A stretch of 60,000 nt of DNA from Hydractinia symbiolongicarpus. Lineage: Eukaryota; Cnidaria; Hydrozoa; Anthoathecata; Hydractiniidae. This document shows positions 6,477 through 21,599 of this stretch, in pieces. The stretch is from NCBI RefSeq assembly GCF_029227915.1, contig NC_079876.1, positions 20,710,001 to 20,770,000 on the forward strand, written 5' to 3'. Under the pieces are notes generated by a model, which did not search any database, was not told the origin of the DNA, and worked only from the letters and a program-made list of their open reading frames with translations. Every line of letters begins with the position of its first letter. Position 1 is the stretch's first letter. The position numbers and the translations under genes were made by a program.

Positions 6477-9400
6477 TGTGCCAGAAGGAACATTTCTCTA
6501 TCTCTCTAAGGACGTTACACGTAAAACACGTGGTTCCATGTGCTAGCGTAGGTTACCATTAATCTATTCCTTAAGCACTCTATGGACTACGATGTCCCAA
6601 GTCGTTTTCCATCAGGCCATGGCCTTGCAACACCGTCAACTACGTGTACAGGCCTTTAAAGGCTGTTATATGGCTTTTTGACGCCTACTAAAGGCCTTAC
6701 ACGTATAATACGACGTTAACGAGCCTGCGCAGCATACCATGGGTCTAGTTCTTTCACTCATAATGGACTACGACGTCCCAAGTCGTTTCCCATTGCGCCA
6801 TAGCCTAACAATACCGTTAATTACATCTACAGGCCTCTAAAGTCAGTCACATGGCCTTTTCCTGCATAATAAAGGCATTACACGTAAAACGCGTGGTTCC
6901 ATGCTTTAGGGCAGGTTACCATCGGTCTATTCTTTCCACAGACAATGGATTACGACGTCCCAAGTCGTTTTCAATCGTGACATCGTCTTACAATACCGTC
7001 ACCTACGTGTTCAGGCCTCTAAGCACTGTTATATGGTCTTTCGATCCTACTAAAGGCCTTGCACGTAAAACAAGTGGATTTATGCTTTAGCGCAGGTTAC
7101 CATCGGTGTATTCCCTCCACACTCAATGAACTACGACGGCCCAAGTCGTTGTCCATCAAGTCATGGCCTTACAACACCGCCAACTACGTGTACAGGTCTC
7201 TAAATTCTGTTATATGGCCTTTTGCCGCCTAATAAAGGCCTCACACCTAAAACACGTGGTTCCACGTGCCTGCGCAGGTTACCATCGGTCTATTCCTTCC
7301 ACTCTCAATGGACTACGACGTCTCAAGTCGCTTTCCAACGCGCCATGGTCTTACAACATAGTGAACTACGTGTAGAGGCCTCTAAAGACTGTTATATGGC
7401 CTTTTCAAGCCTAAAAACAGGTCTTGCACGTAAATCACGTGGTGCCAAGAGCCTGCGCAGGTTAACATCGGTCGATTCACTTCACTTTTATTGCACTACG
7501 ACATCCCAAGTGGCATTCTTTCAAGTCATGGCTTTACAACACCGTCAACTACGTGAACAGGCCTCTTAAGGATTTTATATGGTATTTTGCAGCTTAATCA
7601 AGGTCTTACACGTAAAACACGTGGTTCCATGAGCTAGTGCAGGTTACCATCGCTCTATTCCTTTCACTCTCAATGGACTACAGCGTTCCAAGTGGTATTC
7701 CATCGAGCTATGCCTTTCCAACACCGTCAACTTCATGTACAGGCGTCTAAAGTCTGTTGGCCTTTTGCAGGCTGATAAAGGCCTTTCACGTAAAACACGT
7801 AGTTCCATTTCCTAGCGCAGGTTGACATCGGTCTTATTCTTTAACACTCAATGGATCACGATGTCTCAAGAATTTTCCATTGCATCATGGTTTCACAACA
7901 CCGTCAACTACGTGTACAGACCTGTAAATTTTATTATATGGCCTTTTCATGCATAAAAAGGCCTTACACATAAAACACGTGGCTCCATGTGATAGCGCAC
8001 GTTACCATGGCTCTAGTTCTTCCAACTCAAAGGACTACGACGTCCCAAGTCTTTTTCCATTGCGCCATGGCCTTGCAATACCGTCAACTTGATGTACACG
8101 CTTCGAAATGCTTTTATGTGGCTTTTTACCGCCTAACAAAGGCCTTACACGCAAAACACGTGGTTCCATGCTTTATCGTAGATTTGCATCGGTCTATTCC
8201 TTCCACACTCAATGGACTGCCACGTCCCAAGTTATATTCCATTGCGCCATAACTTTACAACACCGTCAACTACATGTACAGGCCGCCAAAGGCTGTTATA
8301 TGACCTTTTGCTGCCTATTAAGGCCTTACACGTAAAACGCGTGGTTTCATGCTTTAGAGCAGGTTACCATCAGTCTATTCCTTCCACATTCAATGGACTA
8401 CGACTTTCCAAGTCGTACTCAATCGAGCTATGGCCTTACAACACCGTCAACTACGTGTACAGGCCTCTAATTTCTGTTATATGGCCTTTTGCCGCATATA
8501 AAAGGCCTTACACGTAAAACAAGTGGTTCCATGATTTAGCGCAGGTAACCATCGGTCTACTCCCTCCACACTTAATGGAATACGACGATCCAAGCCGTTT
8601 TCATAGAGATAAGGCCTTACAACTCCGTCAACTGCGTGTACAGACCCCAGGGTCCGTTATATGGTCTTGTGCAGCCTAATCAAGGCCTGCCAAATAAAAC
8701 ATATGGTTCCATGCGTTAGCTCGGATTAGCATCGGCTTTTCCTTCCCCAATTATTGGACTAAGACGTCTCAAGTTGTTCTTCATCGAGCCATGGCCTTAC
8801 AACACTGTCAACTACGTGTACTGGCCTCTAAATGCTGTTATATGGCCATTTGCCGCCCAATAAAACGTTACACGTAAAACGCGTGGTTCCATGCTTTAGG
8901 GCAGGTTACCATCGGTCTATTCTTTCCACAGTCAATGGATTACGACGTCGTCTCACAACACCGTCAACTGCGTGTACAGGCCCCTAAATGCTGTTTTATG
9001 GCCTTTTGCAGCCTAATAAAGGCCTTACACGTAAAACACGTCCTCCCATGTGTTATCGCAGGTGACCATCAGTTTATTCCGTCCACCCTCAACGGAATAC
9101 GAGGTGCCAAATTGTTTTGTATCGAGCTATGGACTGACAACACCGTCAACTACATGTACAATGCGCTAAAGGCTGTTATATGGCTTTTTGCAGTCTATTA
9201 AGGTCTTACACATAAAACGCGTGGTTCCATGCTTTAGAGGAGGTTACCATCGGTCTATTCCTTCCACATTCAATGGACTACGACTTTCCAAGTCGTACTC
9301 AATCGAGCTATGGCCTTACAACACCGTCAACTACGTGTACAGGCCTCTAATTTCTGTTTTTTGGTCTTTTGCCGCATATAAAAGGCCTTACACGTAAAAC

Positions 9401-12400
9401 ACGTGCTCCCTTGCGTTAGCGCAGGTTACCGTCAGTTTATTCCTTCCACACTCAATGGACTACGACTTTCCAAGTCGTACTCAATCGAGCTATAGTCTTA
9501 CAACACCGTCAACTACGTGTACAGGCCTCTAATTTCTGTTATATGGACTTTTGCCGAACAATAAAGGCCTTACACGTAAAACACGTGCTTCCATGCGTTA
9601 GCGCAGGTTACCATCGGTCTATTCCTTCCACACTCAATGGACTACGACTTTCCAAGTCGTACTCAATCGAGCTATGGCCTTACAACACCATCAACTACGT
9701 GTACAGGCCTCTAATTTCTGTTATATGGACTTTTGCCGAACAATAAAGGCCTTACACGTAAAACACGTGGTTCTATGCTTTTGCGCAGGTTACCATCGAT
9801 CTATTCCTTCCACCCTCACTGGACTACGACGTCTCAAGTCATTTTACATTGCTCCATAGCTTTACAACATCGTCAACTACGTGTACATGCCTCTAAAGGA
9901 TGGTATATGGCCTTTTGCTGCCTAACAAAGGCCTTACACAAAAAAGACGTAATACAATGTGTTAGCGCAGGTTACTATTAGTATATTCCCTTCACACACA
10001 ATGGACTACGACGTCCCAACCCGTTTCCATCCAGATATGGCATTACAACAACGTCAACTACCTGTACATGCCTGTTAAATGGATTTTGCCGCCTATAAAA
10101 GGCCTTACACATAAAACACGTGCTTCCATGCGTTAGCGCAGGTTACCATCGGTCTATTCCTTCCACACTTAATGGAATACAACTTTTCAAGTCGTACTCC
10201 ATCGAGTCATGGCCTTACAACACCGTCAGCTACGTGTACAGGCCTCCAATTTCTGTTATTTGTCCTTTTGCCGAACAATAAAGGCCTTGCACGTAAAACA
10301 CGTGCTTCCATGCGTTAGCGCAGGTTACCATCGGTCTAATCCTTCCACACTCAATGGATTACAACTTTTCAAGTCGTACTCCATCGAGCCATGGCCTTAC
10401 AACACCGTCAGCTACGTGTACAAGCCTCCAATTTCTATTATTTGTCCTTTTGCCGAACAATAAAGGCCTTCCACGTAAAACACGTGCTTCCATGCGTTAC
10501 TGCAGGTTACCATCGGTCTATTCCTTCTACACTGAATAGACTACGACGTCCCTAGCCGCTTCTTACCAGACATGGCCTTACAACACCGTCAACTACGTGT
10601 ACAGGCCTCTAAAGGCTGTTATATGGCATTTTGCGGCCTAATAAAGTCCTTACACGTAAAACGCATGCTCCCTTGCGTTAACGCAGGTTACCGTCAGTCT
10701 ATTCCTTCCACCTTCAATGGACTACTACTTTCCAAGTCGTACTGCATCGAGTCATGGCCTTACAACACCGTCAACTACGTGTACAGGCCTCTAAAGGCTG
10801 TTATATGGCCTTTTGCGGCCTAATAATTTCCTTACAGGTAAAACACATGCTCCCTTGCGTTAACGCAGGTTACCGTCAGTCTATTCCTTCCACCCTCAAT
10901 GGACTGCTACTTTCCAAGTCGTGCTGCATCGAGTCATGGCCTTACAACACAGTCAACTACGTGTACAGGCCTCTAAAGGCTGTTATATGGCCTTTTGCGG
11001 CCTAATAAAGGCCTTGCACGTAAAACACGTGTTTCCATGCGTTAGCGCAGGTTACCATCAGTCTATTCCTTCCACACTCAATAGACTACGACGTCCCTAG
11101 CCGCTTCTCACCGAGATATGGCCTTACAACACTTTGAACTACGTGTACAGGCCTCTAAGGGCTGTTATATAGCCTTTTGCGGCCTAACAAAGGTCTTACA
11201 GGTAAAACACATGCTCCCTTGCGTTAACACAGGTTACCGTCAGTCTATTCCTTCCACCCTCAATGGACTACTACTTTCCAAGTCGTACTGCATCGAGTCA
11301 TGGCCTTACAACACAGTCAACTACGTGTACAGGCCTCTAAAGGCTGTTATATGGCCTTTTGCGGCCTAATAAAGGCCTTGCACGTAAAACACGTGTTTCC
11401 ATGCGTTAGCGCAGGTTACCAACAGTCTATTCCTTCCACACTCAATAGACTACGACGTCCCTAGCCGCTTCTCATCGAGCCATGGCCTTACAACACCGTC
11501 AACTACGTGTACAGGCCTCTAAATGCTGTTACATGGCCTTTTGTGGCCTAATAAAGTCCTTACACGTAAAACACATGCTCCCTTGCGTTAACGCAGGTTA
11601 CCGTCAGTCTATTCCTTCCACCTTCAATGGACTACTACTTTCCAAGTCGTACTGCATCGAGTCATGGCCTTACAACACCGTCAACTACGTGTACAGGCCT
11701 CTACAGGCTGTTATATGGCCTTTTGCGGCGTAATAAATGCCTTGCACGTAAAACACGTGTTTCCATGCGGTAGCGCAGGTTACCATCGGTCTATTCCTTC
11801 CACACTCAATAGACTACGACGTCCTAAGTCGTTTTTCATTGCGCTATAGCCTTACAATGCCGTCAACTGCGTGCACAGGCTTCTAAAGGCTGTTATATGG
11901 CCTTTTGATGCCTAATAAAGGTCTTAAATGGGAATCACGTAGTTCCATGTGCCTGCGCACGTTACGATGGGTCTAGTCCTTCCACCCTCAATGGATTACG
12001 ACTTCCCAAGTCGTACTCCATCGAGCCATGGCCTTACAACACCGTCAACTACGTGTACAGGTCTCTTAATGCTGTTATATAGCCTTTTGCCAAACAATTA
12101 AGGCCTTCCACGTAAAATACGTGCTTCCATGCGTTTGTTCAGATTACCATCGGTCTGTTCCTTCCACAATCAATGGATTACGACGTCCCTAGCTGCTTTT
12201 CACCGAGCCATGCCCTTACAACACTGTGAACTACTTGTACAGCCCTCTAAAGTCTGTTATATGGCCTTTTGCGCCCTAATAAAGGCCCTACACGTAAAAC
12301 ACGTGCTCTCTTGCGTTAGCGCAGGTTACCGTCCTTCTATTCCTTCCACACTCAATCAACTACTACTTTCAAAGTTGTACTGCATCGAGTCATGGCCTTA

Positions 12401-13999
12401 CAACACAGTCAACTACTCGTACAGGTCTCTAAGGGCTGTTATATAACCTTTTGCGGCCTAATAAAGGCCCTACACGTAAAACACGTGCTCTCTTGCGTTA
12501 GCGCAGGTTACCGTCAGTCTATTCCTTCAACACTCAATGGACTACGGCTTTCCATGTCGTACTCTATCGCGCCACTGCCTTACAACGCTGTCAACTACGT
12601 GTACAAGCCTCTAAATGCTTTTATATGGCTTTTGCCTCCCAATAAAGGCCATACACGCAAAAAACACGTGCTTCCATGCGTTAGCGCATGTTACCAGCGG
12701 ACTATTCCTTCCACTCTCAATGGTCTACGACGTCCTAAGTCGTTTTTCATTGCGCTATAGCCTTGCAATGCCGTCAACTGCGTGGAAGAGCCTCTAAAGG
12801 CTGTTATATGGCCGTTTGATGCCTAATAAAGGCCTTAAATGGGACACGTAGTTCCCCGTGCCCGCGTACATTACGATGAGTCTAGTCCTTCCACCCTCAA
12901 TGGATCACGATGTCGTATGTCGTTCTCCATTGCGCCATGGCCTTACAACACCGTCAACCACGTGTACAGGCCTCTAAAGGCTGTTATATGGCCTTTTGCG
13001 GCCTAGTAAAGGCCTTACACGTAAAACACGTGCTCCCTTGCGTTAGCGCAGGTTACCGTCCTTCTATTCCTTCCACACTCAATCAACTACTACTTTCAAA
13101 GTTGTACTGCATCGAGTCATGGCCTTACAACACCGTCAACTACGCGTACAGGTCTCTAAATTCTGTTATATGGCCTTTTGCCGAACAATAAAGGCCTTGC
13201 ACGTAAAACACGTGTTTCCATGTGTTATCGCAGGTTACCATCGGTCTATTCCTTCCACACTCAATAGACTACGACGTCCCTAGCCGCTTCTCACCGAGAT
13301 ATGGCCTTACAACACTTTGAACTACGTGTACAGGCCTCTAAAGGCTGTTATATAGCCTTTTGCGGCCTAATAAAGGCCCTACACGTAAAACACATGCTCC
13401 CTTGCGTTAGCGCAGGTTACCGTCAGTCTATTCCTTCCACACTCAATGGACTACGGCTTCCCATGTCGTACTCTATCGCGCCACTGCCTTACAACGCTGT
13501 CAACTACGTGTACAAGCCTCTAAATGCTTTTATATGGCTTTTGCCTCTCAATAAAGGCCATACACGTAAAACACGTGCTTCCATGCGTTAGCGCATATTA
13601 CCATCGGTCTATACCTTCCAATCTCAATGATATACGACGTCCTAAGTCGTTTTTATTTGCGCTATAGCCTTTCAATGCCGTCAACTGCGTGGAAGAGCCT
13701 CTAAAAGCTGTTATACGGCCTTTTAAGGCCTAATAAAGGTCTTAAATGGGAATCACGTAGTTCCACGTGCCTGTGCACGTTACGATGGGTCTAGACCTTC
13801 CACCCTCAATGGATTACGACGTCCAAAGTCGTTCTTCATCGAGCCATGGCCTTACAACACCGTCAACTACGTGTACAGGCCTCTAAAGGCTGTTATATGG
13901 CCTTTTGCGGCCTAATAAAGTCCTTACACGTAAAACGCATGCTCCCTTGCGTTAACGCAGGTTACTGTCAGTCTATTCCTTCCACCCTCAATGGACTAC

Positions 14000-14727
14000 T
14001 ACTTTCCAAGTCGTACTGCATCGAGTCATGGCCTTACAACACAGTCAACTACGTGTACAGGTCTCTTAATGCTGTTATATGGCCTTTTGCCGAACAATTA
14101 AGGCCTTGCACGTAAAATACGTGCTTCCATGCGTTTGTTCAGATTAACATCGGTCTGTTCCTTCCACAATCAATGGATTACGACGTCCCTAGCTGCTTTT
14201 CACCGAGCCATGCCCTTACAACACTGTGAACTACTTGTACAGGCCTCTAAAGTCTGTTATATGGCCTTTTGCGGCCTAATAAAGGAATTACACGTAAAAC
14301 ACGTGCTCCCTTGCGTTAACGCAGGTTACCGTCAGTCTATTCCTTTCACACTCAATGGACTACTACTTTCCAAGTCGTACTGCATCGAGTCATGGCCTTA
14401 CAACACAGTCAACTACGTGTACAGGTCTCTTAATGCTGTTATATGGCCTTTTGCCGAACAATTAAGGCCTTGCACGTAAAATACGTGCTTCCATGCGTTT
14501 GTTCAGATTAACATCGGTCTGTTCCTTCCACAATCAATGGATTACGACGTCCCTAGCTGCTTTTCACCGAGCCATGCCCTTACAACACTGTGAACTACTT
14601 GTACAGGCCTCTAAAGTCTGTTATATGGCCTTTTGCGGCCTAATAAAGGAATTACACGTAAAACACGTGCTCCCTTGCGTTAACGCAGGTTACCGTCAGT
14701 CTATTCCTTTCACACTCAATGGACTAC
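14000..14727 (+). repeat. Tandem dimer duplication, 364-bp unit
   Basis: Two nearly identical 364-bp units (two monomers each) follow one another. The segment beginning CATGCGTTTGTTCAGATT is at 14129 and again at 14493. The variant TTTGTTCAGATT in place of TTAGCGCAGGTT is diagnostic; it also occurs at 12129 and 15950. Confidence 0.75.
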
Positions 14728-17700
14728 GACTTCCCAAGTAGTACTCCATCGAGCCACGGCCTTACAACACTGTCAACTACGTGTACAAGCCTCTAAATGC
14801 TTTTATATGCCTTTTTGCCTCTCAATAAAGGCCATACACGTAAAACACGTGCTTCCATGCGTTAACGCATATTACCATCGGTCTATACCTTCCACTCTCA
14901 ATGGTCTACGACGTCCTAAGTCGTTTTTCATTGCGCTATAGCCTTACAATGCCGTCAACTGCGTGGAAGAGCCTCTAAAGGCTGTTATATGGCCTTTTGA
15001 TGCCTAATAAAGGCCTTAAATGAGAAACACGTAGTTCCACGTGCCCGCGTACATTACGATGAGTCTAGTCCTTCCACCCTCAATGGATTACGATGTTGCA
15101 TGTCGTTCTCCATCGCGCCATGGCTTTACAACACCGTCAACCACGTGTACAGGCCTTTAAAGGCCGTTATATGGCCTTTTGCGGCCTAGTAAAGGCCTTA
15201 CACGTAAAACACGTGCTCCCTTGCGTTAGCGCAGGTTACCGTCCTTCTATTCCTTCCACACTCAATCAACTACTACTTTCAAAGTTGTACTGCATCGAGT
15301 CATGGCCTTACAACACAGTCAACTACGCGCACAGGTCTCTAAGGGCTGTTATATAGCCTTTTGCGGCCTAATAAAGGCCCTACACGTAAAACACGTGCTC
15401 TCTTGCGTTAGCGCAGGTTACCGTCAGTCTATTCCTTCCACACTAAATGGACTACGGCTTTCCATGTCGTACTCTATCGCACCACTGCCTTACAACGCTG
15501 TCAACTACGTGTACAAGCCTCTAAATGCTTTTATATTGCTTTTGCCTCCCAATAAAGGCCATACACGCAAAAAACACGTGCTTCCATGCGTTAGCGCATG
15601 TTACCAGCGGTCTATTCCTTCCGCTCTCAATGGTCTACGACGTCCTAAGTCGTTTTTCATTGCGCTATAGCCCTACAATGCCGTCAACTGGGTGCAATGG
15701 CTTCTAAAGGCTGTTATATGGCCTTTTGATGCCTAATAAAGGTCTTGAATGGGAATCACGTAGTTCCACGTGCCCGCGCACGTTACGATGGGTCTAGTCC
15801 TTCCACCCTCAATGGATTACAACTTCCCAAGTCGTACTCCATCGAGTCATGGCCTTACAACACCGTCAACTACGTGTACAGGTCTCTTAATGCTGTTATA
15901 TGGCCTTTTGCCGAACAATTAAGGCCTTGCACGTAAAATACGTGCTTCCATGCGTTTGTTCAGATTACCATCGGTCTGTTCCTTCCACAATCAATGGATT
16001 ACGACGTCCCTAGCTGCTTTTCACCGAGCCATGCCCTTACAACACTGTGAACTACTTGTACAGGCCTCTAAAGTCTGTTATATGGCCTTTTGCGGCCTAA
16101 TAAAGGCCCTACACGTAAAACACGTGCTCTCTTGCGTTAGCGCAGGTTACCGTAAGTCTATTCCTTTCACACTCAATGGACTACGACTTCCCAAGTATTA
16201 CTCCATCGAGCCACGGCCTTACAACACTGTCAACTACGTGTACAAGCCTCTAAATGCTTTTATGTGCCTTTTTGCCTCTCAATAAAGGCCATACACGTAA
16301 AACACGTGCTTCCATGCGTTAGCGCATATTACCATCGGTCTATACCTTCCACTCTCAATAGTCTACGACGTCCTAAGTCGTTTTTCATTGCGCTATAGCC
16401 TTTCAATGCCGTCAACTGCGTGGAAGAGCCTCTAAAGGCTGTTATATGGCATTTTGATGCCTAATAAAGGCCTTAAATGGGAAACACGTAGTTCCACGTG
16501 CCCGCGTACATTACGATGAGTCTAGTCCTTCCACCCTCAATGGATTACGATGTCGCATGTCGTTCTCCATCGCGCCATGGCTTTACAACACCTTCAACCA
16601 CGTGTACAGGCCTCTAAAGGCTGTTATATGGCCTTTTGCGGCCTAGTAAAGGCCTTACACGTAAAACGCATGCTCCCTTGCGTTAACGCAGGTTACTGTC
16701 AGTCTATTCCTTCCACCTTCAATGGACTACTACTTTCCAAGTCGTACTGCATCGAGTCATGGCCTTACAACACCGTCAACTACGTGTACAGGCCTCTAAA
16801 GGCTGTTATATGGCCTTTTGCGGCCTAATAATGTCCTTAGAGATAAAACACATGCTCTCTTGCGTTAACGCAGGTTACCGTCAGTCTATTCCTTCCACCC
16901 TCAATGGACTACTACTTTCCAAGTCGTACTGCATCGAGTCATGGCCTTACAACACAGTCAACTACGTGTACAGGCCTCTAAAGGCTGTTATATGGCCTTT
17001 TGCGGCCTAATAAAGGCCTTGCACGTAAAACACGTGTTTCCATGCGTTAGCGCAGGTTACCATCAGTCTATTCCTTCCACACTCAATAGACTACGACGTC
17101 CCTAGCCGCTTCTCACCGAGATATGGCCTTACAACACTTTGAACTACGTGTACAGGCCTCTAAGGACTGTTATATAGCCTTTTGCGGCCTAATAATGTAC
17201 TTACAGGTAAAACACATGCTCCCTTGCGTTAACGCAGGTTACCGTCAGTCTATTCCTTCCACACTCAATGGACTACTACTTTCCAAGTCGTACTGCATCT
17301 AGTCATGGCCTTACAACACAGTCAACTACGTGTACCGGCCTCTAAAGGCTGTTATATGCCCTTTTGCCGAACAATAAAGGCCTTGCACGTAAACACGTGT
17401 TTCCATGCGTTAGCGCAGGTTACCATCAGTCTATTCCTTCCACACTCAATAGACTACGACGTCCCTAGCCGCTTCTCACCGAGATATGGCCTTACAACAC
17501 TTTGAACTACGTGTACAGGCCTCTAAGGGCTGTCATATAGCCTTTTGCGGCCTAACAAAGGCCCTACACGTAAAACACGTGCTCCCTTGCGTTAGCGCAG
17601 GTTACCGTCAGTCTATTCCTTCCACACTCAATGGACTACGGCTTCCCATGTCGTACTCTATCGCGCCACTGCCTTACAACGCTGTCAACTACGTGTACAA

Positions 17701-20700
17701 GCCTCTAAATGCTTTTATATGGCTTTTGCCTCTCAATAAAGGCCATACACGTAAAACACGTGCTTCCATGCGTTAGCGCATATTACCATCGGTCTATACC
17801 TTCCAATCTCAATGATATACGACGTCCTAAGTCGTTTTTATTTGCGCTATAGCCTTTCAATGCCGTCAACTGCGTGGAAGAACCTCTAAAGGCTGTTATA
17901 CGGCCTTTTAAGGCCTAATAAAGGTCTTAAATGGGAATCACGTAGTTCCACGTGCCTGTGCACCTTACGATGGGTCTAGACCTTCCACCCTCAATGGATT
18001 ACGACGTCCAAAGTCGTTCTTCATCGAGCCATGGCCTTGCAACACCGTCAACTACGTGTACAGGCCTCTAAATGCTGTTACATGGCTTTTTGCGGCCTAA
18101 TAAAGTCCTTACACGTAAAACGCATGCTCCCTTGCGTTAACGCAGGTTACCGTCAGTCTATACCTTCCACCTTCAATGGACTACTACTTTCCAAGTCGTA
18201 CTGCATCGAGTCATGGCCTTACAACACCGTCAACTACGTGTACAGGCCTCTAAAGGTTGTTATATGGCCTTTTGCGGCCTAATAATGTCCTTACAGGTAA
18301 AACACATGCTCCCTTGCGTTAACACAGGTTACCGTCAGTCTATTCCTTCCACACTCAATAGACTACGACGTCCCTAGCCGCTTCTCACCGAGATATGGCC
18401 TTACAACACTTTGAACTACGTGTACAGGCCTCTAAGGGCTGTTATATAGCCTTTTGCGGCCTAACAAAGGCCCTACACCTAAAACACGTGCTCCCTTGCG
18501 TTAGCGCAGGTTACCGTCAGTCTATTTCTTCCACACTCAATGGAATACGACTTCCCAAGTAGTACTCCATCGAGCCACGGCCTTACAACACTGTCAACTA
18601 CGTGTACAAGCCTCTAAATGCTTTTATATGGCTTTTTGCCTCTCAATAAAGGCCATACACGTAAAACACGTGCTTCCATGCGGTAGCGTATATTACCATC
18701 GGTGTATTTCTTCCACTCTCAATGGTCTACGACGTCCTAAGTTGTTTTTCATTGCGCTATAGCCTTACAATGCCGTCAACTGCGTGGAAGAGCCGCTAAA
18801 GGCTGTTATATGGCCTTTTGATGCCTAATAAAGGCCTTAAATGGGAAACACGTAGTTCCACGTGCCCGCGTACGTTACGATGAGTCTAGTCCTTCCGCCC
18901 TCAATGGATTACGATGTCGCAAGTCGTTCTACATCGCGCCATGGCCTTACAACACCGTCAACCACGTGTACAGGCCTCTAAAGGCTGTTATATGGACTTT
19001 TGCCGAACAATAAAGGCCTTACACGTAAAACACGTGGTTCTATGCTTTTGCGCAGGTTACCATCGATCTATTCCTTCCACCCTCACTGGACTACGACGTT
19101 CCAAGTCGTTTTCCATCGAGACATGGCCTTACAACACCGTCAACTACATGTACAGGCCGTTAAATGCTGTTATATGGCCTTTTGTTGCCCAATAAAGGTC
19201 TTACACGTAAAACACGTGGTTTTATGCGTTAGCGCTAGTCACAATCGGTCTATTCCTTTCACTCTTAATAAACTACTACGTCTCCAGTCATTTTACATTG
19301 CTCCATAGCTTTACAACATCGTCAACTACGTGTACATGCCTCTAAAGGATGGTATATGGCCTTTTGCTGCCTAACAAAGGCCTTACACGAAAAAGACGTA
19401 ATACAATGTGTTAGCGCAGGTTACTATTAGTATATTCCCTCCACACACAATGGACTACGACGTCCCAACCCGTTTCCATCCAGATATGGCCTTACAACAA
19501 CGTCAACTACCTGTACATGGCTCTAAAGTCTGTTAAATGGATTTTGCCGCCTATAAAAGGCCTTACACATAAAACACGTGCTTCCATGCGTTAGCGCAGG
19601 TTACCATCGGTCTATTCCTTCCACACTCAATAGACTACGACGTTCCTAGCCGCTTCTCACAGAGATATGGCCTTACAACACTTTGAACTACGTGTACAGG
19701 CCTCTAAGGGCTGTTATATAGCCTTTTGCGGCCTAACAAAGGCCCTACACGTAAAACACGTGCTCCCTTGCGTTAGCGCAGGTTACCTTCAGTCTATTTC
19801 TTCCACACTCAATGGACTACGACTTCCCAAGTAGTACTCCATCGAGCCACGGCCTTTCAACACTGTCAATTACGTGTACAAGCCTCTAATTGCTTTTATA
19901 TGACTTTTTGCCTCTCAATAAAGGCCATACACGTAAAACACGTGCTTCCATGCCTTAGCGAATATTACCATCGGTCTATACCTTCCACTCTCAATGGTCT
20001 ACCACGTCCTAAGTCGTTTTTCATTGCGCTATAGCCTTACAATGCCGTCAACTGCGTGGAAGAGCCGCTAAAGGCTGTTATATGGCCTTTTGATGCCTAA
20101 TAAAGGCCTTAAATGGGAAACACGTAGTTCCACGTGCTCGCGTACGTTACGATGAGTCTAGTCCTTGCACCCTCAATGGATTACGATGTCGCAAGTCGTT
20201 CTCCATCGCGCCATGGCCTTACAACACCGTCAACCACGTGTACAGGCCTCTAAAGGCTGTTATATGGACTTTTGCCGAACAATAAAGGCCTTACACGTAA
20301 AACACGTGCTTCCATGCGTTAGCGCAGGTTACCATCGGTCTATTCTTTCCACACGCAATGGACTACGACTTTCCAAGTCCTACTCAATCGAGCTATGGCC
20401 TTACAACACCGTTAACTACGTGTACAGGCCTCTAATTTCTGTTATATGGACTTTTGCCGAACAATAAAGGCCTTACACGTAAAACACGTGGTTATATGCT
20501 TTTGCGCAGGTTACCATCGATCTATTCCTTCCACCCTCACTGGACTACGACGTTCCAAGTCGTTTTCCATCGAGACATGGCCTTACAACACCGTCAACTA
20601 CATGTACAGGCCGTTAAATGCTGTTGTATGGCCTTTTGTTGCCCAATAAAGGTCTTACACGTAAAACACGTGGTTGTATGCGTTAGCGCTAGTCACAATC

Positions 20701-21599
20701 GGTCTATTCCTTTCACTCTTAATAAACTACTACGTCTCCAGTCATTTTACATTGCTCCATAGCTTTACAACATCGTCAACTACGTGTACATGCCTCTAAA
20801 GGATGGTATATGGCCTTTTGCTGCCTAACAAAGGCCTTACACGAAAAAGACGTAATACAATGTGTTAGCGCAGGTTACTATTAGTATATTCCCTCCACAC
20901 ACAATGGACTACGACGTCCCAACCCGTTTCTATCCAGATATGGCCTTACAACAACGTCAACTACCTGTACATGGCTCTAGAGTCTGTTAAATGGATTTTG
21001 CCGCCTATAAAAGGCCTTACACGTAAAACACGTGGTTATATGCTTTTGCGCAGGTTACCATCGATCTATTCCTTCCACCCTCACTGGACTACGACGTTCC
21101 AAGTCGTTTTTCATCGAGACATGGCCTTACAACACAGTCAACTACGTGTACAGGCCTCTAAATTCTGTTATATGGCCTTTTGCGGCCTAATAAAGGCCTT
21201 GCACGTAAAACACGTGTTTCCATGCGTTAGCGCAGGTTACCATCGGTCTATTCCTTCCACACTCAATAGACTACGACGTTCCTAGCCGCTTCTCACAGAG
21301 ATATGGCCTTACAACACTTTGAACTACGTGTACAGGCCTCTAAGGGCTGTTATATAGCCTTTTGCGGCCTAACAAAGGCCCTACACGTAAAACACGTGCT
21401 CCCTTGCGTTAGCGCAGGTTACCTTCAGTCTATTTCTTCCACACTCAATGGACTACGACTTCCCAAGTAGTACTCCATCGAGCCACGGCCTTACAACACT
21501 GTCAATTACGTGTACAAGCCTCTAAATGCTTTTATATGACTTTTTGCCTCTCAATAAAGGTCATACACGTAAAACACGTGCTTCCATGCGTTAGCGCAT

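Larger units (their letters stand above)
1..6505. mobile_element. Decayed Polinton/Maverick- or adintovirus-like element, right-hand part
   Basis: About ten closely packed, intron-less genes on both strands lie between the window edge and the start of the satellite. They include an HNH nuclease with Cys/His repeats, a SAP-domain protein, a DUF4116-like repeat protein and several small proteins with membrane segments. This density and content is virus-like and unlike animal genes. I recognise several of the unknown families from memory as recurrent neighbours in Polinton-like elements of aquatic invertebrates, but cannot verify that here. No integrase, packaging ATPase, protease or capsid gene is visible; they may lie to the left. 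Most genes carry frameshifts or stops, so the copy is dead. The exact right terminus is not defined; it should fall between the 51-bp repeats and the first satellite monomer. Confidence 0.6.
6161..6505. other. Non-coding right end of the element, up to the satellite boundary
   Basis: No gene is supported. The stretch is T-rich and holds the start motif of the DUF4116-like gene (6161-6172), a TGACGTCA palindrome (6243-6250), the 51-bp tandem repeat, and a 12-bp palindrome. The element's terminal repeat should be here, but cannot be confirmed without the left end. Confidence 0.5.

Noticed and set aside
6297-6509. 70-codon hydrophobic ORF over the 51-bp repeats
   Set aside because: It exists because 51 is a multiple of three and the unit has no stop. 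There is no start motif or gene-end signal, and it runs toward the satellite boundary.
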